A program made the translations under genes and the position numbers. The notes under the pieces were generated by a model that made no database searches, was not told where the DNA came from, and was given only the letters and a program-made list of their open reading frames with translations. 64,000 nt of DNA from Seiridium cupressi (lineage: Eukaryota > Ascomycota > Sordariomycetes > Amphisphaeriales > Sporocadaceae): assembly GCA_036674765.1 (NCBI GenBank), contig JARVKI010000008.1, forward strand, positions 682,001-746,000. The letters are read 5' to 3'. Shown in pieces: positions 11,328 through 24,603 of the stretch; position 1 is the first letter of the stretch, and each line of letters begins with the position of its first letter.

Positions 11328-13446
11328 ATGGAGTCCGCCAGACACTCCATCGCCGGCATGTCTGCCCCTTACGGCCAGGCCTGTGTTAGTTGCTCCAAGG
11401 CTAAATCCAAGTGCGTTTCCCGTGGTAATGGCACTTGTGAAAGGTATAGACCTCGAATCCCGTTGTTTCCGGTGTACTGTTGATTAATCATGTGGAAGAT
11501 GTCACCGGCGAGGCATAGAGTGCCGCCTCTCAGATGGCATAAGGAAGCGGAGTGCGAGGAAACCAGACATCAATCGTAGAACCTCGCAATTGGAAGAGCG
11601 ACTAAACGACTTGGTCGAAATACTGCGTTCACAGCAGCAATCTGGGTCCAAGGTCCCATCCAAGACCCAAGATCATGAGTCGCTGTCCGGAGTTCAGACC
11701 CAAGCTCAACCCGTCAACAACGCTCATGCATCAAGCGCTTATCCTACCCCCTCAACAGCAATCACAAGCTCGGCCTCCCAGTTTGGTGTGGACTCTACGA
11801 TAACTGAAATTGCCGATGGACTGTCCCCTTTTGAGGCTGAGAGTATTCTTCAGCTGTTTCGAACCAAATACGTGATGATGTTCCCATTCGTCTATATCAA
11901 ACCAGACACGACCGCGCAAGAACTTTCACGTTATCGACCCTTCTTATGGTTGAATATTAGGACAGTTTGTGAAAAGTCAGCACCGCGACTACATGGCCTT
12001 GGGGACATGATACGGCAGATGTTGGCACACAAATTGCTCGTAGAGCTTGAGCGTGACCTGGATGTTCTTCTTGGGTTGATGGTATACCTTGGCTGGTATG
12101 TTAAAACTGGACCCTCAACTACATACAAAGCTTTAGGATTGACTCGTTTACTGTAGGTCAACTCATCAATCCCGTGGGAAAAGTTTTCAGGTTCGCTACG
12201 CAAACCTAGCCAACTCCTTGATTCAAGACCTGCGCCTCGACCAGCCATTTCTCGTCAATGCAGCCAACAGTTGGTGTTTTCCTGGAAGCAAGATTGCTGC
12301 CCCCGAACAAACCCATGAGCAGCGTCGAGCTGTAATTGGAACGTTCATTTTAAGCTCCACGTAAGAATCATTTCCCTCTCATCGTATGTTCTCTTCAATG
12401 ACTGACCCTTTCTAGCGTTTCGAATTTCTCGCGGATAGATGTTACAAGATGGACTCCACACATGGAGAGCTGCCTTGATAAGCTAGCTGCCGAGCCTGAA
12501 TACTTTGGTGACGAGCTCCTAGTGGCAATAGCGAAGACCAAACTCATAGTCGAGGAAATCGGGCGTGTCACCTGGAGGAGGGTCGACTACAAACCATCGA
12601 GGCCCCCGTGGATTTATATCAAACCACTGAGGGATCGGCTCCAGCGGCTCAAGCGCTCATTGACTCCAGAGCTGGCCGAGAACAGTAGGTGGAATGCACT
12701 GTAGTACGATCGCCAGCTAACATCACACACTAGAGACCCTCGTATCACATATTCACAATGCGGACGTTCTGGTTACCGAGATGGTAATCTTCCACCCCAA
12801 CGCCCCAGTCATCTTGCCAAATCCCGCTGCTCCATTCCCAACATCCATACCAATCCCAGCAATGAGTACTGTCTCGCCACAGCCGGATCCCCTTGTGGAC
12901 CCCATCATCAAGCCGCTGGATATACCCCGGCTAGAGATCCTGCACGACTGTCTGCAATCGATCAAACTGAGCGTCTCCAATATCCTCTCATTCGATCCCT
13001 TGGATTTTGTTAGCTTCCCATTTGCGCTCATGTGCCACTTTTCGCATGCAGTGCAAACGCTTTACCGACTCACGGTCCTCGAGGAGCCTGACTGGGATCG
13101 TGCAGCGGTCCGTCGAGAAGCCGACATCGTCGCCATTCTAGAGCATCTTGCGGACAAGATGAGCAAAGTGGCCGCAGCTGCTGGGTTAACCGGCGACACG
13201 ACGACGCCCTATGGAGATATGTTCACACGAGGCGCCGGGACCCTCAGGGCTACTGCATCCATCTGGGGCTCCACGCTGCCACCGCTCGAAGATGCTCCAG
13301 CGGCTGCTAACGCAACATCAACCCAATTTGGGGAGACCGGCGTCTCTGATATCTCGGAAGTTTCAGCCGATGCCATGGCTATGATGCTTGATCTCAATAA
13401 CGATCCTTGGTTGACTGATCTGTTCACTTCATGGGAAGGGTCATAG
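11328..13446 (+). CDS. Zn2Cys6 transcription factor with coiled coil (632 aa)
   Basis: Five exons: 11328-11443, 11499-12095, 12157-12360, 12416-12684 and 12734-13446; all four introns keep frame. Joining exons 1 and 2 gives a complete cluster: CVSCSKAKSKCVSRGNGTC, then ERCHRRGIEC, spacing C-x2-C-x6-C-x7-C-x2-C-x6-C. A basic linker and a predicted coiled coil follow (SQLEERLNDLVEILRSQQQ), the usual dimerisation helix. The middle holds the fungal activator segment (LMVYLGW, then YANLANSLIQDLRLDQP), matching a widespread Eurotiomycete regulator family. The C-terminus has a short acidic end (MAMMLDLNNDPWLTDLF) that could be an activation domain. It is divergent from the 10576 regulator; the two may share promoter control. 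Specific targets cannot be named from sequence. Confidence 0.85.
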
Positions 13447-15017
13447 TCTGATAATGACTTACGAAATCGTGGCTGCGACTTTGCGCAGGTTTACTGATCA
13501 CGAAGAACTATATGACAGCTCCGTTGCACCTCACTCATGCAGCGTCGGAAACAGCGAAATAGGGACCGTGCATATTCTTATAAGAACATGGCTAGTCTCC
13601 TGCTCCTGCACTTAGGGCTTTACACAACCAAACGATTAACGAGAGATGTATGACCAAATTTTATTTTGGGTATTAATCTTGGTATCAATGGGGGATACCA
13701 GGACAGGAATATTTGTCCCCATGGTGGCAGGACTTAACTCGGCTGGAATGCATTGCATCTTCCATATTCTTGTGCCAACAATCCTGTCGATGTGTTAGGT
13801 CGCATATCCCATATTCGGCTTCATGGGTAGGTGTTATTGGGGATAAACAGGTGGCGTCAGGAAAAGAGCTACAATGATCCGTGGAGGCGGTGGCTAGCTC
13901 TGGCATAGATCAGGTCTTCTTTACTGGGTCGTGCTTAGAGACTCTCGATGAGTTTGTATGGGCGATGTGTAACCTCCTGGCATGGACTACACCTTGGAGA
14001 TCGAAGTTGGTGAATCTGGAGTTGACGCAACTCCCCTCCAGATCTATAGATACGTATGGCTCGGTAGCATGTGATTTCTACTCTATACAAGTAACTAGGC
14101 AAAGAGCATTTGATCTCCACCCAACCGTTCAAGACTCGATTCACGCGTAGCAAGGTTTGGCGCAATTTTAGGCTGACAAGTTTGAAATACCAGTTGGCGG
14201 CAACTGTGGCTGAAGCTCTAGCTAGCTACAGTATGCTTTTGAGAACACTTGCTTCTACGCTCTCCTCAATAAAGGATACCGCTGACTCGACTGCGGTTGA
14301 TCGTTGAAGCAGATGTTTCTCTATAATCTTAAAAGCGAGATACACGTTTACTTACAGAGGATTAAATGTATTGATCCTTGATATATCTAGCGCCATGTGG
14401 TTGGATGTTTGAGTCTATTGGTATATAACTCAGTGGGAACCATGGCGTCCTTGGCAACCTATCGTCTAACCGAGTTGAGAGGGCTGAATTGACGACCGCT
14501 TCAGGCGAGGCTGACGACTGGCTAGTGCTTATGCGACTGGTTGATTGCGCTTACTACGGTACAAACCGTCAGGCTTGGCTGCTCACTCATAAATATTCAA
14601 TACGTGCCGGCGCAAATCAGCGTAGCGTTGACCCCTTCCACCCTTGAAATGTTGGGTACGACATTTACTAGAAATCACATGGACCTGCTCGGATATAATA
14701 GCAATATGGGAGAGTTAATATTGTGTATATATTATGCTCGAATGAGCTGTCATTCCGGCCGCGCTGTATATGTGCGATGGACCTGATTATGCAATACGTT
14801 GTGTCGTTCCCAGAGCAACCGATACTATCCCAATGGAATGTCGATATCCCAAAACCAAGAACGCCGCGCTCGATGCTGGGGTATTCTAATGCTGAAGCTT
14901 CCTCAAGCTTGGAAAACGATTGATGCCCCCCTCATACCCCTCATTTCTTTCTTTCCACATTCAATCCAAGTGGTTTGCCCAACATGTCGAGTCCATCCAA
15001 TCCATTTATCTATACAA
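13447..15017. other. Intergenic region with no recognised gene
   Basis: Lies between two convergent genes (regulator and AUR1). Only short open frames without motifs; I see no RNA gene or long repeat. Confidence 0.4.
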
Positions 15018-16435
15018 TCAAAATCGGCTTCGGGAGGCCGAGCCAGCGCAGCTGGAATCTGCACTCCGCCTGCCATCTTCGAAGGTTGGGCTCGCGCTTC
15101 CGCTTGCAATGGTGGGACTGTTGGGGCTGTACAGTGTACTGCTGCCCACTGACCACTCATCACTATCGCCCGTTGCGCGTCTTTCCAAAAGACCCATACC
15201 ATATCCGAGCTCTTCATCTGCGGTCTTCTTCATCTCGCCCACCTCGATGAAATCATACTCCCATCTGTTCGACTTGTCTGCTTGTTGGTAAGGCAGGTAT
15301 CTCGTCCTAGCGATGAAGAAAATGATGGAGGCGATCAAACTACCACCGACCAGGTCGACGGCGTAGTGGTGGCTCAGGTACATGGTCGCCCACCAGAGCC
15401 AGCCGACGTAGAAGATGAAGAAACCCTTGAACCGGGGGAAGCAGTAAATCATGAACAAGGCCTCGATAGTCGCGTCTCCAGCGTGCAGACTGGGAAAGGC
15501 GCCGAACGGGACAGGTGCGGTCGAGAAACTTGTGGTGTACATATCGACTCCGAAGAGCGCATCGATTCGTGCCAAGCCAGCGGGGGAACCGGGCATGCCG
15601 TAGTGAGCGGGCGCGAGGCCATACATGTTCTCATACCACGGGGGCGTACATGGCAGCACGAGCGCCAGGGTTACACCAATCATGCTCAACCATCCGAAGG
15701 ATTTTGCAAAAACGGGTAACGTTTTGGGTGCCGCAAACAGGAAGATCAGGATAGAGCAAATTGCGGGGTTGCCGAAGTGGCCGATGCCGTAGGGGATCCA
15801 GGCAAAGACGTCGAGGATCGGATGCGTATGCGCCGACAAGATGTTCGACAGGTTGGCGCCATAAAGTACGTTCTCCAGAGCGGGAAGCACCTTCACCCAG
15901 ATGTGGGGGCGGACCTCGTTCGGGATGTATCTGTAAGCAAATGGGTAAGTGACTGCCATGAAAGTCGATACGCACGTCATCGACGGGGCCGAAAGTTAGG
16001 GGCTACTTACCGACTGGAGAAGAAGTACAACAAATATGTCCAAATAGGCCAGGAGGGCAAGAAGAACTGGCTAGTCGCCGGCATGAGCAGCAAAAGCGTG
16101 TAACCCACGACAGCGGCCGACTTGATGAAAGGCGCATGGGCCTCAATAATCCATAGCGACGACAGACAAACCGTTGCGAGCACGACGTATTGTAGGTCGA
16201 ACAAACTCCATTTGCGTTCCTTCAGGTGGCGAATGGTCTCTGCGATGGAGAAGGACGTCTTCAGCGAAGAGACATGCTCGACTTTCGGATCGAATGATCT
16301 ATCCTTGGAATTGCTCCGTCGCCGCCCAGAAAATTGCCGTCTTGAACTCGGACTCAGCGCCGTCAAATCAAGTTTCTTGGGCCAAGAAATGTGAATTGAG
16401 GGCCTTGACTGGAAGACTGTGTTGAGGTTCCGCAT
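15018..16435 (-). CDS. AUR1: Inositol phosphorylceramide synthase (AUR1), 445 aa
   Basis: Golgi membrane enzyme that moves phosphoinositol from phosphatidylinositol to ceramide; essential in fungi and the target of aureobasidin A. Exons 16435-16011 and 15930-15018; the 80-base intron (GTAAGT...ACAG) falls in an Arg codon. The product has a basic Ser/Arg-rich N-terminus, several hydrophobic spans (for example around LLLLMPATSQFFLPSWPIW and FFIFYVGWLWWATMYL), and the two PAP2-like motifs: FPSLHAGDA with His291 and SHHYAVDLVGG with His330 and Asp334. The 39- and 4-residue spacings equal those of yeast His255, His294 and Asp298. The lumenal PWYENMYGLAPAHYG segment is also typical. A Ser-rich cytosolic tail ends the protein, as in other fungal forms. 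Confidence 0.93.
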
Positions 16436-17170
16436 TGTGTCGTGTCGTCACCGGATCCGCGCCGCCGCCGACTATGCGACCTTGCCAAAGTTGTCAGGGA
16501 CGTTCTAGTCTTGGTCGTCGATATGACCACCTCTGATCCGCGGGCACAGCCAGATCAGTCCTTCTCTTGAAAATGTCACGATCTCTCCAGCGGGGGAACA
16601 CAAGACTCAAGATGTGTCAGTAAACTTTGGGGATCGAGACTTCATATGCAGATGGCTACCAAAGCAAGCGGATCCAACGGAGACAGGGATTACAGAAGGA
16701 AAGATTCGTCCTAGACGCCCGACTGTCCGTTGGTAATCATCCATAGGCACAGAACCCTCGAGAGGGTGGAGCAGAGCGCTATGTCTATGACAAGATGGTA
16801 TCCAACGACCAGGGTGTCGAGGCCGAAGAGCTTGCAGCTAATCATGGAGAGGGGGGGGAGCAGGTATCTGTGCACCGAGAGCACATTCTGCATGGTGTGA
16901 GGGTCGAATTGTATCGAATTCCCCTAGATGCATCTGCAACGAGGGTAGCGAAGTAGCGATACTTTCGCACGCCGAGTGGAGCCTCTCGCGCTTGTCATCA
17001 ATCATTTCGGTGTCTGGGACTTACGATCTCGCACGTCAGTGAACGCCGACACGCCGATTCCCACTCGACGGAGGCCTTGCTCAAGCAAAGTTGTCACTTC
17101 GAAAGTAGTTTTATGCATAATTAAATGCTCATTTTCTCGCCTTGCCAACGCTCCCTGCGTTATTGCCTGC

Positions 17171-17198
17171 CTGATAAATAAATAAATAAAAATAAAAA
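17171..17198 (+). repeat. AAAT/AAAAT microsatellite
   Basis: About seven tandem units of ATAA or AAAAT. Simple repeat with no evident role. Confidence 0.7.
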
Positions 17199-19460
17199 TA
17201 CTTGGGAGATTTACCAAGGCCTATTACATTGAGTGCGGGGAGCCTGGGCGGGACTCGGCACCGCGAACGCCTCAGAGATTCGCGGGAAGGACTTGAGAAT
17301 GGTACACTGACTTGCTTTTCAAACAAGGATGCTTTGGGAGTGCCAGCAGAATTCGACAGGCTCACCTCACCTGCCTCAAGGCTAAGCGAAACTGCAAGGA
17401 AGGATTTGGCCAGCTGAACCAGCCTCTAAAGCTTGATTCCATTCGGTATGACAATAACACATGCGCCGGCGAGTTTTAGATGCATTGTCCAGTAACCGTA
17501 TCGATTTGGACGTTACGAGTCGATCGCTCAAGCTTGATTGATGAGTTCGTAGCCTCCAAACAATTGGCTGACAAGGCTGCTATGCGGTGAAGGGCAGCGC
17601 GGTACTTTCGCCGATACCTGTAGCATCCATCTGTCGATTCAACGGCACAGTCGACCGCCCCCCTGGTGATTTCCTAGCCCGGTGGACTGATCGAAACCGA
17701 AAGATCCGAGAAACCTATCCAGTGGCATAACACCATCTTTTCGCAGATCTCCCTTGCACGCCAAACTGTCACTGTCTTCTTGATTCAATCTCTGTACCAA
17801 CAGCGCCTACTTGGCTTGTGGCTTAAGGCTCATGGCTCTAACAAAACAACTTCGAACACTGATGCCACCAAACTCGTCAACAACGCAACAATCGATCGGG
17901 GTTTCGTCGTCGTCATGCTCTATCCTATTAAAGACTAGCTCAGAGTTCCCGGTGTTCTGAATGCCCCACTCCCTGTAAAGTACCGGTACTTTTCTTGTAG
18001 CGCGGCGTCTTTACTCCTACCAGTCGACTTAATACCCGAGCTTAGATCCGAAGCCACACGCGCGGGATGGAGCGTTGCCGCCCCATGGAGACATAAATTT
18101 TTATACAGTCTGCACTTGAGGACGGGTTTCTGACAAACCCCGTCTTTGGTACCATGGCAATGAGTGTTGTGCTGGTTGTGGAAGCCGATCATCATCAACC
18201 GCACGTACGGTCGGGCTCAGGTAACCAGGGCGCTTGATGTGCCGATCGAGCCGCCGTGCTTTTTCCCCATGGAGTCACTTGAGATGAAACCAAACTCGAC
18301 CTATGTATCCGTGCACACGCATCGCAAGTCACCAAATCCCTGTGAACCTTCGAGCCTTGCGCGGTGCGAGGGGGGCACCTCGGGTCTTCGAGAGAGTCCG
18401 CTTGGCCGGGGCGAGTTGGCAGCGTGTTCTCGACCAATCCGAGATGCAGAGACGATCTCCAATACGGCGCCGTTAATGAGGCTCTCGTAAGTTCCAATAT
18501 TGGGTGGTTGTCGGATGCGCTTGTGACTCCGGTTCACTGCATTCCTGCATTCTTCCCACCGTGGCTGCGTGTTCCAGCTGGTACCGGCACCTAAATCTGC
18601 CCGTTATCGACACTGAAATGCCCGACTGGTAACAAAGTGGATTGAAGTGATCAACTACCGTGGCCCAATGCGAACCCAATCCGAATTGAATCATGCGCGA
18701 GACTACAGCGCAATCATGAACTCAGACCATCATGCGACCCGTTGTTACCAGCCACTGACATCATCCCGTTAAGAGCGTTATCTATGTAGTGCCAGGCAGC
18801 TGGAAGTGATGCATCCAGGTATCAAAAGTCAATCTGAATAAAATGTACATGTGTTTTGCTGCGAGGTGAACGTACTTTGGCCCAGAAGCCTCGGGGGAGG
18901 GATGCTCAGGTAATCCAACCGGACCACGGCACCAAAAGATCGCCAGAGATCGGGCACGCGACAGCACACTGGTAAGAAGTACATGGCGATCGCCCTCACG
19001 CGAGCACATCTCCCGGAGTCCATTCTTGACATCCTAGCAGCCTTGGCGGTCTCCACATTATAGAAAAACGCAGCTGTACAGCTCCGCAGGTGGATTCGCC
19101 AATAGTTTTTCGCTCGGCTCGCAATATATTTTCATTGGGCCGGCTTCCTCGGGCGATACCGCACTTCGGGCGCGCAGAGAGAAGAAAAATCTGAAGCTGA
19201 GGACTCGCACGACTCGGAAATTGAACATTGTCTCGTCCCGGACAGGTATATGCATAGTAGGAAAAAATATTTGCGACAACGGGGAATGTCAATTTCCGCC
19301 AAATGAGTGTTCAGCTCTCCTCGGTCCGAGGTGTATCCAAGCTTGAACGTCGGTCTCGGTCTCTTATCATGCATATCATGTATGTCTCGAACTGCTCAAC
19401 TCCATCTATATCATGCCACATGCATCGCAAAATTCATATCACACGAGCCAGCGGATCTTG

Positions 19461-19483
19461 CGCACGCACGCACGCACACACAC
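19461..19483 (+). repeat. CGCA/CA microsatellite
   Basis: CGCA units run into CA dinucleotides. Simple sequence repeat. Confidence 0.6.
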
Positions 19484-22158
19484 GACATCCTTCTGTACTG
19501 TAGAATCTATCTGCCGCTGACTCACAATTAGTAGAGCGAGCATTGTCACCGCGCCGGCAACCTTGGCGAGCTGAGCGGTGTCAGATAAGGCTTGGTCGAA
19601 TGACTTGCAGAGAGCCGCGGCCAGTCTTGGCTATCCCACTACCAGATCCGCTGCATCCGGACCATCCGACAAAAGGGCCTTACGGGGTCCGCAGAACGCA
19701 CCGGCATCCCGCTGGGAAATGTGGTTTCATTTGATTATCAAGTGAATTATTGATTCCTGCGCTGACTGAGCAACACCGACCCACACAACCTTGCGAGAGG
19801 AAATAGGGCTGACCTCCCGGTAACTTGTCTTGCATATCAGACTGGCAAGCTCGTTCGCGTACTTTCGTCTGAACTTTGCGAACAGATATCATGCACGGTA
19901 CCTCACGGTTCACTAGATGGTGTTGCCAAAACATCCACCACTAGTCGTGGCAAGGTTCTGCTTGTAACTGGACCAGCGTGACGTCAATGCCAACTCTTGA
20001 GATTGATCACCAGACTGTAAACATGGCTAGTGGAAGTATTGTGAGTAATCCGCTCGCATTGCCTTCATGCATGATGACCACGATATATTAATTCCCGACG
20101 AGACGATGAATCCGCATGAGACATATCCATGATCGTCGTGGTCTGCAAACATGGAAGATTCTACTCTTTGTTTGTTGACAACAGGTCGAATTGAGACTAC
20201 ATGTATACCTGCATGAAAATAAGCTCTCGAAGTAAACTCGGACTACTTTTTAAGATTTAGGTAGAATACAAGGTTTCCAGCAGGTCACCTTTTAAAGCCA
20301 GGACGCATGCTGTCTCACGGCGAATTGCACTTGATTTTCGCATTTTCCCGGTATCCGGACAGGCCTGCATGATGAACCAGCCAGCCGGGTCTTCCTCTAT
20401 TACTAATTTTTCCGGGGTAGACACGGCAGTCTCTTGCCATATCTGAATGGGCCACCTAGTTAGGCATATTGGCTCAGATCTGGTATTATGAAATATAGGG
20501 ACTGGTGGTTGAGCTTTGCTGAGATTGTTCACGATATTCCGGGTAGCGTCTCTGGCTGCCACTTTGTTGATATATTTGAATTTACTCGGGTAGGTTGCTT
20601 GTATAGAGGTCGTCGCTTACACGTTCAACACTGACCACCAATGGACACTTTATACGGAATTGTCAAGTCGCTTGACGGAGCCCTGGTTATTCTGCCCATC
20701 ATGTCAAATCGAAGCTACACGCTTGTCCCTTGGTCCTAGATGACCCTCAAGGGGTAATGATAAACATCAACAATATAGCATGTAGCCAGTACTATATCCT
20801 GCCTATCCAGTGTTATCTCCGATTCGAGTGCTGGCCAAGCGGACTCTTGATAATCTCATTGTCCCTGACACCCACATTGTAGGACATCGTCGAGTTTGAC
20901 CTATGTGCCTCAGCCTGGTCGTTCAAAATTTCCATCCATGATTTCTTGCCCCAGTCAGGACTCAACACCACCGTCAACGATATCATGTGAAGCTGCTCTT
21001 GAACCCAATCTATGAGCAGCTGAGAAACATCAAGCCAATCCCGGTGCCCGGAAAATATACAGCTTGGCGGCATTAGCACACTGCAACCAACCATTGGACA
21101 ATGCAGGTAAGCAATCCCTGAGACTGTGGCAGTGCAAAAAATCGGATCCGAAGCTTCTCTCTGCATGATGATCACTGTCTTTCGCTCGGTCTTGTGGAGG
21201 AATGTTCCCCGAATAGTGTGGCACTACTACCTATGTCCTTTCCCCAGATACACACATTATATATGTGTTTCTATAAGGGCCATGCCGTCAGAGAATCTCC
21301 GGTTAGTGTGTTACATAATATAACTGCGCTAATGTATCAACGTCTACTTGTTGTATAGGTATATCAAGCCATATGGTGTAAAATGTAGGTTTGGAGTGTC
21401 ATTCGTCTGTAAATGTTGTCTCGGTAAAGGAAGCTGGGCATGTATCTTATTTATCCCAGATCGCCGGGGTATGTATTCACTAATGATCAATATCACTTCC
21501 TTCCTTCTCCTTCACACACTCTTCCCTTCTATCCCCACGCGATACATGAGTTGTTGCGCGAGCTAATTCATAGACGTAGGGTTTGTCCGCAACAACATTA
21601 ATAATAGAGCAGATGGGCCATTGTTTGATACGTGTTAGACCATGAAAACCGGACCGTGGTGTGGTGTATGGGGGAGCGTGATACGTTTCACTACATGTAG
21701 GGATGCGAAGTCGACAACTATTGATTCCTGCGCTGAAATTGCCAGTCCTGCCGGATAAACACAGCGACTAAAGGATGTCTGACTGAAGCAGCTGCAACCA
21801 CATTCCGGGCATAGCTAGCTATGCCCCAGCTCTTCGCAAAGATCCAAACCGTTTTCGACTCAAGATCCTCTAGTCTCGTAACCGAGTGAACAATCTCATA
21901 GTTCCCATCGTCTGTGATATATCAAACTGGAAGATCCATGCATCGTCCTGCAAAATCACAACGCTAATAGATCGATATTTTCGACCAGATACCACACCAA
22001 GCCAACCAAGCTCCAATCCCTTGACCCGCTCACTTCGTCGCTTGTCTCAAACTCTACGAGCACAAACACCCGAAAAACTGTTCGATGCGTCTGAACGGTT
22101 CCTTGAGGGAGGGATGGAGGGCTCTCGAAATCTTGAGACTCGTTTCATCGTGTCGACT

Positions 22159-23548
22159 CTATCGCCTTGATCCCGATTGCCAAAGTCCTCTCGAGGTCTC
22201 GACAACCTTGTTTGCAATTTGTCCTGGCCTTAGACTGGAAGGTATCGAGCTCGTACCGCCCATCTCAACATCTCCGTCGCCATCGGCATTGTTGCCACCG
22301 CTACTGCTACCTCCATATCCTGAATCCTGTCCGTTGCTAGCTCCACTCACGCTGACCCCAGAGTCGGCCTTGGCCTGCTGGCTTGCATGGGCGGGTGCTC
22401 CTGGGTTGGGTTCCTTACTCCTTGCACCATCCATCATGGCTTGCATTTGCCCCTCTCGCAATTTGTTGATGGCTCGTACTGTGTCGATAGCCGCATGTAG
22501 CGTGCGGCGGGCATTGAAGTTTTTCTTGACCGTTGGCAACAAGTTCTGGCCCTTGTCGCCATCTGCGCTCAGGTTGAACCCGGCCACGAAGGCATGGCTC
22601 AGCGCCTCGTGCGCCGTCATGCGCCGGTTCGGGTCAACAGTCAGACAGCGGCGGATAAAATCCTTCGCAGGGTCCGACACACCGCGCCAGTAATCAGCAG
22701 GCTGGAAGCTGTAGTCTGCGTTCAAGATGGCCTGCATCTCCTCGAAGTCTGAGTCGCGATCGAACGGCGTGTAGCCGCAGAGAAGGAAGTATGTGATGAC
22801 ACCCATGGCCCAGATGTCAACCGGTTTTCCGTGCCCGGTCTTCTTGAAGATCTCGGGTGCCATGTAGCCGGGCGTACCGCAGGTTGTCGTCAGGACATGG
22901 AACTGCTCCTCATCCATAATGCGGCTCAGCCCAAAGTCAGCGATCAACAGGTCGGCATTGTCCTCAGGTGTACGGAAGAGTAGGTTCTCGGGCTTCAGGT
23001 CGCGGTGGACGATGCCATGGTCGTGAAGATAAGCGACTGCCGATAGTGTCGCGCGAATTAAGTCGGCTGCGTCCGACTCGTAGTAGGAACCTTTCCTACA
23101 GATGCGATCGAAGAGCTCACCGCCCAGGGCTAGGTCTGTTACTAGGTAGAGGTTGTTCATGGTCTCGAAGTAGTCGACCAGCGTAAGGATATTTTGGTGT
23201 CCCATCGACACTTTCTTGAGCACTGCGATCTCGTTTCGTACCTGTCATCGGAGCATTGTTAGCTACCGTGTTGTAGCGAGGGAATCATGCACAGTTGGGC
23301 AGTCATGCTCAGCGGGCGCAGGCCGCTTTCATGAATTACAGACGTACCATGTGTTCCCTCCCGGCCATGAGCCTCTTGTTGATGACCTTGGCAGCATAGT
23401 ACCTGCCTGTGTCGATATGGACACATTCCTTGACCACTGAGTATGAGCCTGCGCCGAGCGTCTTTCCAACCTTGTAGCGACATGGTTGTATTTGCGGGTT
23501 CGGCCGGCCTAGTGATGCGGCGTTATTTTGCACAGCTGGTGTGGCCAT
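22159..23548 (-). CDS. CMK1: Calcium/calmodulin-dependent protein kinase (427 aa)
   Basis: Ser/Thr kinase of the CaMK1 family. Exons 23548-23348 and 23241-22159 with a phase-0 intron (GTACGT...ACAG). Kinase landmarks in order: Gly loop LGAGSYSVVKE, catalytic Lys in YYAAKVINK, HRDLKPENLL, DFGLS, and TTTCGTPGYMAPE with an activation-loop Thr that an upstream CaMKK could phosphorylate. After the catalytic domain comes a basic amphipathic stretch (KKNFNARRTLHAAIDTVRAI) that fits an autoinhibitory and calmodulin-binding helix, then a Gly/Ser/Asp-rich tail. Length is near that of Aspergillus CmkA/CmkB (about 400-415); I cannot tell which paralogue this is. The ATG at 23548 is the first in frame. 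Expected role: calcium control of growth, cell cycle and stress. Confidence 0.92.
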
Positions 23549-24603
23549 GGTGGGCAATAGCAAAGAAAGACAATTGCTGAGGCTCTTTGTTCCGACAAAA
23601 AGGATCGACGCGATTTTTCTTTTGGGAGATGGGCGACAGAAGGCGCGGTCGCAAGGCTGTCGTCAGCAGGATTGGGGGCTCTGCCGCTACTGTTTCGTGC
23701 TTATCAACGATTCGCACGTCGAGAGGGGTCAAGTGGAGGACTTCTGCTCTTGTCGAAACCCGGTGAGAGCATTCGCGGGCGCAAAGCAATATATGATGTT
23801 CGCTTGTAGTGACTGTTGTCTTGAGACGATAGTGGAACGAGAGATGTTGGGGGTATCAACGAAGAAAAAACACAGCGTCGAACGAAAGTGACGGGATTTC
23901 AAGCAAACGCCTAATGATAACGATTGGGGGTTTACCGATGAGGAGGGTGATCGCCCGGGGACTGACGTAGGACGCTGCAGGGCACGCTGCCTTTTCACCG
24001 TTGTAGTTGGACGTCGCACAGATTACGAAAACGTACGCTCTGGAAGAGGAAGTGATAGGAGCAATTGCATGAACGCGATTTGATTTCATCCCCCTTTGCC
24101 TCGCTTCTTCTATCCCCCAGATCACGCCCAAAATTAAGGGACTTGCACCAAAGTCCACTATCAGCCCCATGGTTCAGCTGTCAGCACCACTCAGAGGCCC
24201 GCGGACAGCCTGTGGCCAATCATCGGTCGCCCGCCGTTTTCGCGGGGTCTCAGACACATGCAAAGCGGAGACATGCGGGTCCTGCGGCAGAAACGGTCTG
24301 GCCAACGCCCTTCAAAAAGAAGACGCAGGACAAAGTTTCCTAATAGTAGTGAACCGTAAGATCATAGTCCGCAATCCTAGAATTGATTATTCTCCCCCTT
24401 TTTCCCCTGAGCTCACTGCTTGCGAGACCACTGTGGGCGGGAAAATCGTTCAAGACTCATGCGATCCATTGGCCTCACGCCAAGAGACCATTAGAGGACT
24501 GCGGGAGCTTGTTCAAGGTCAAGCTCAGTCTAAGGGCGTCTCGCGCCGATCCTATTTCGTCTCAGTTGAGGATTGTTTTTTTTTGAGAGACCCTGGTTAT
24601 CAA
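23549..24603. other. Intergenic region upstream of the kinase
   Basis: Holds the kinase promoter and leader and the 3' flank of the ICT1-like gene, both on the minus strand. No further gene seen. Confidence 0.4.

Larger units (their letters stand above)
16436..22158. other. Gene-poor stretch of 5.7 kb
   Basis: No gene model with splice sites, motifs or fungal codon bias could be built on either strand. Small open frames at 20257-20562 and 20813-21175 (minus) are the best of a poor set and show no domain. The stretch holds an AAAT-type microsatellite (17171-17198) and a short CGCA/CA run (19461-19483). No tRNA-type B-box was found. Confidence 0.45.

Noticed and set aside
16711..16893. 60-codon hydrophobic frame upstream of AUR1
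   Set aside because: Looks membrane-like but is short, isolated and without a splice partner.
20257..21175. Two minus-strand frames (101 and 120 codons) in the gene desert
   Set aside because: No motif, no in-frame splice join between them, no neighbours; could not be supported.
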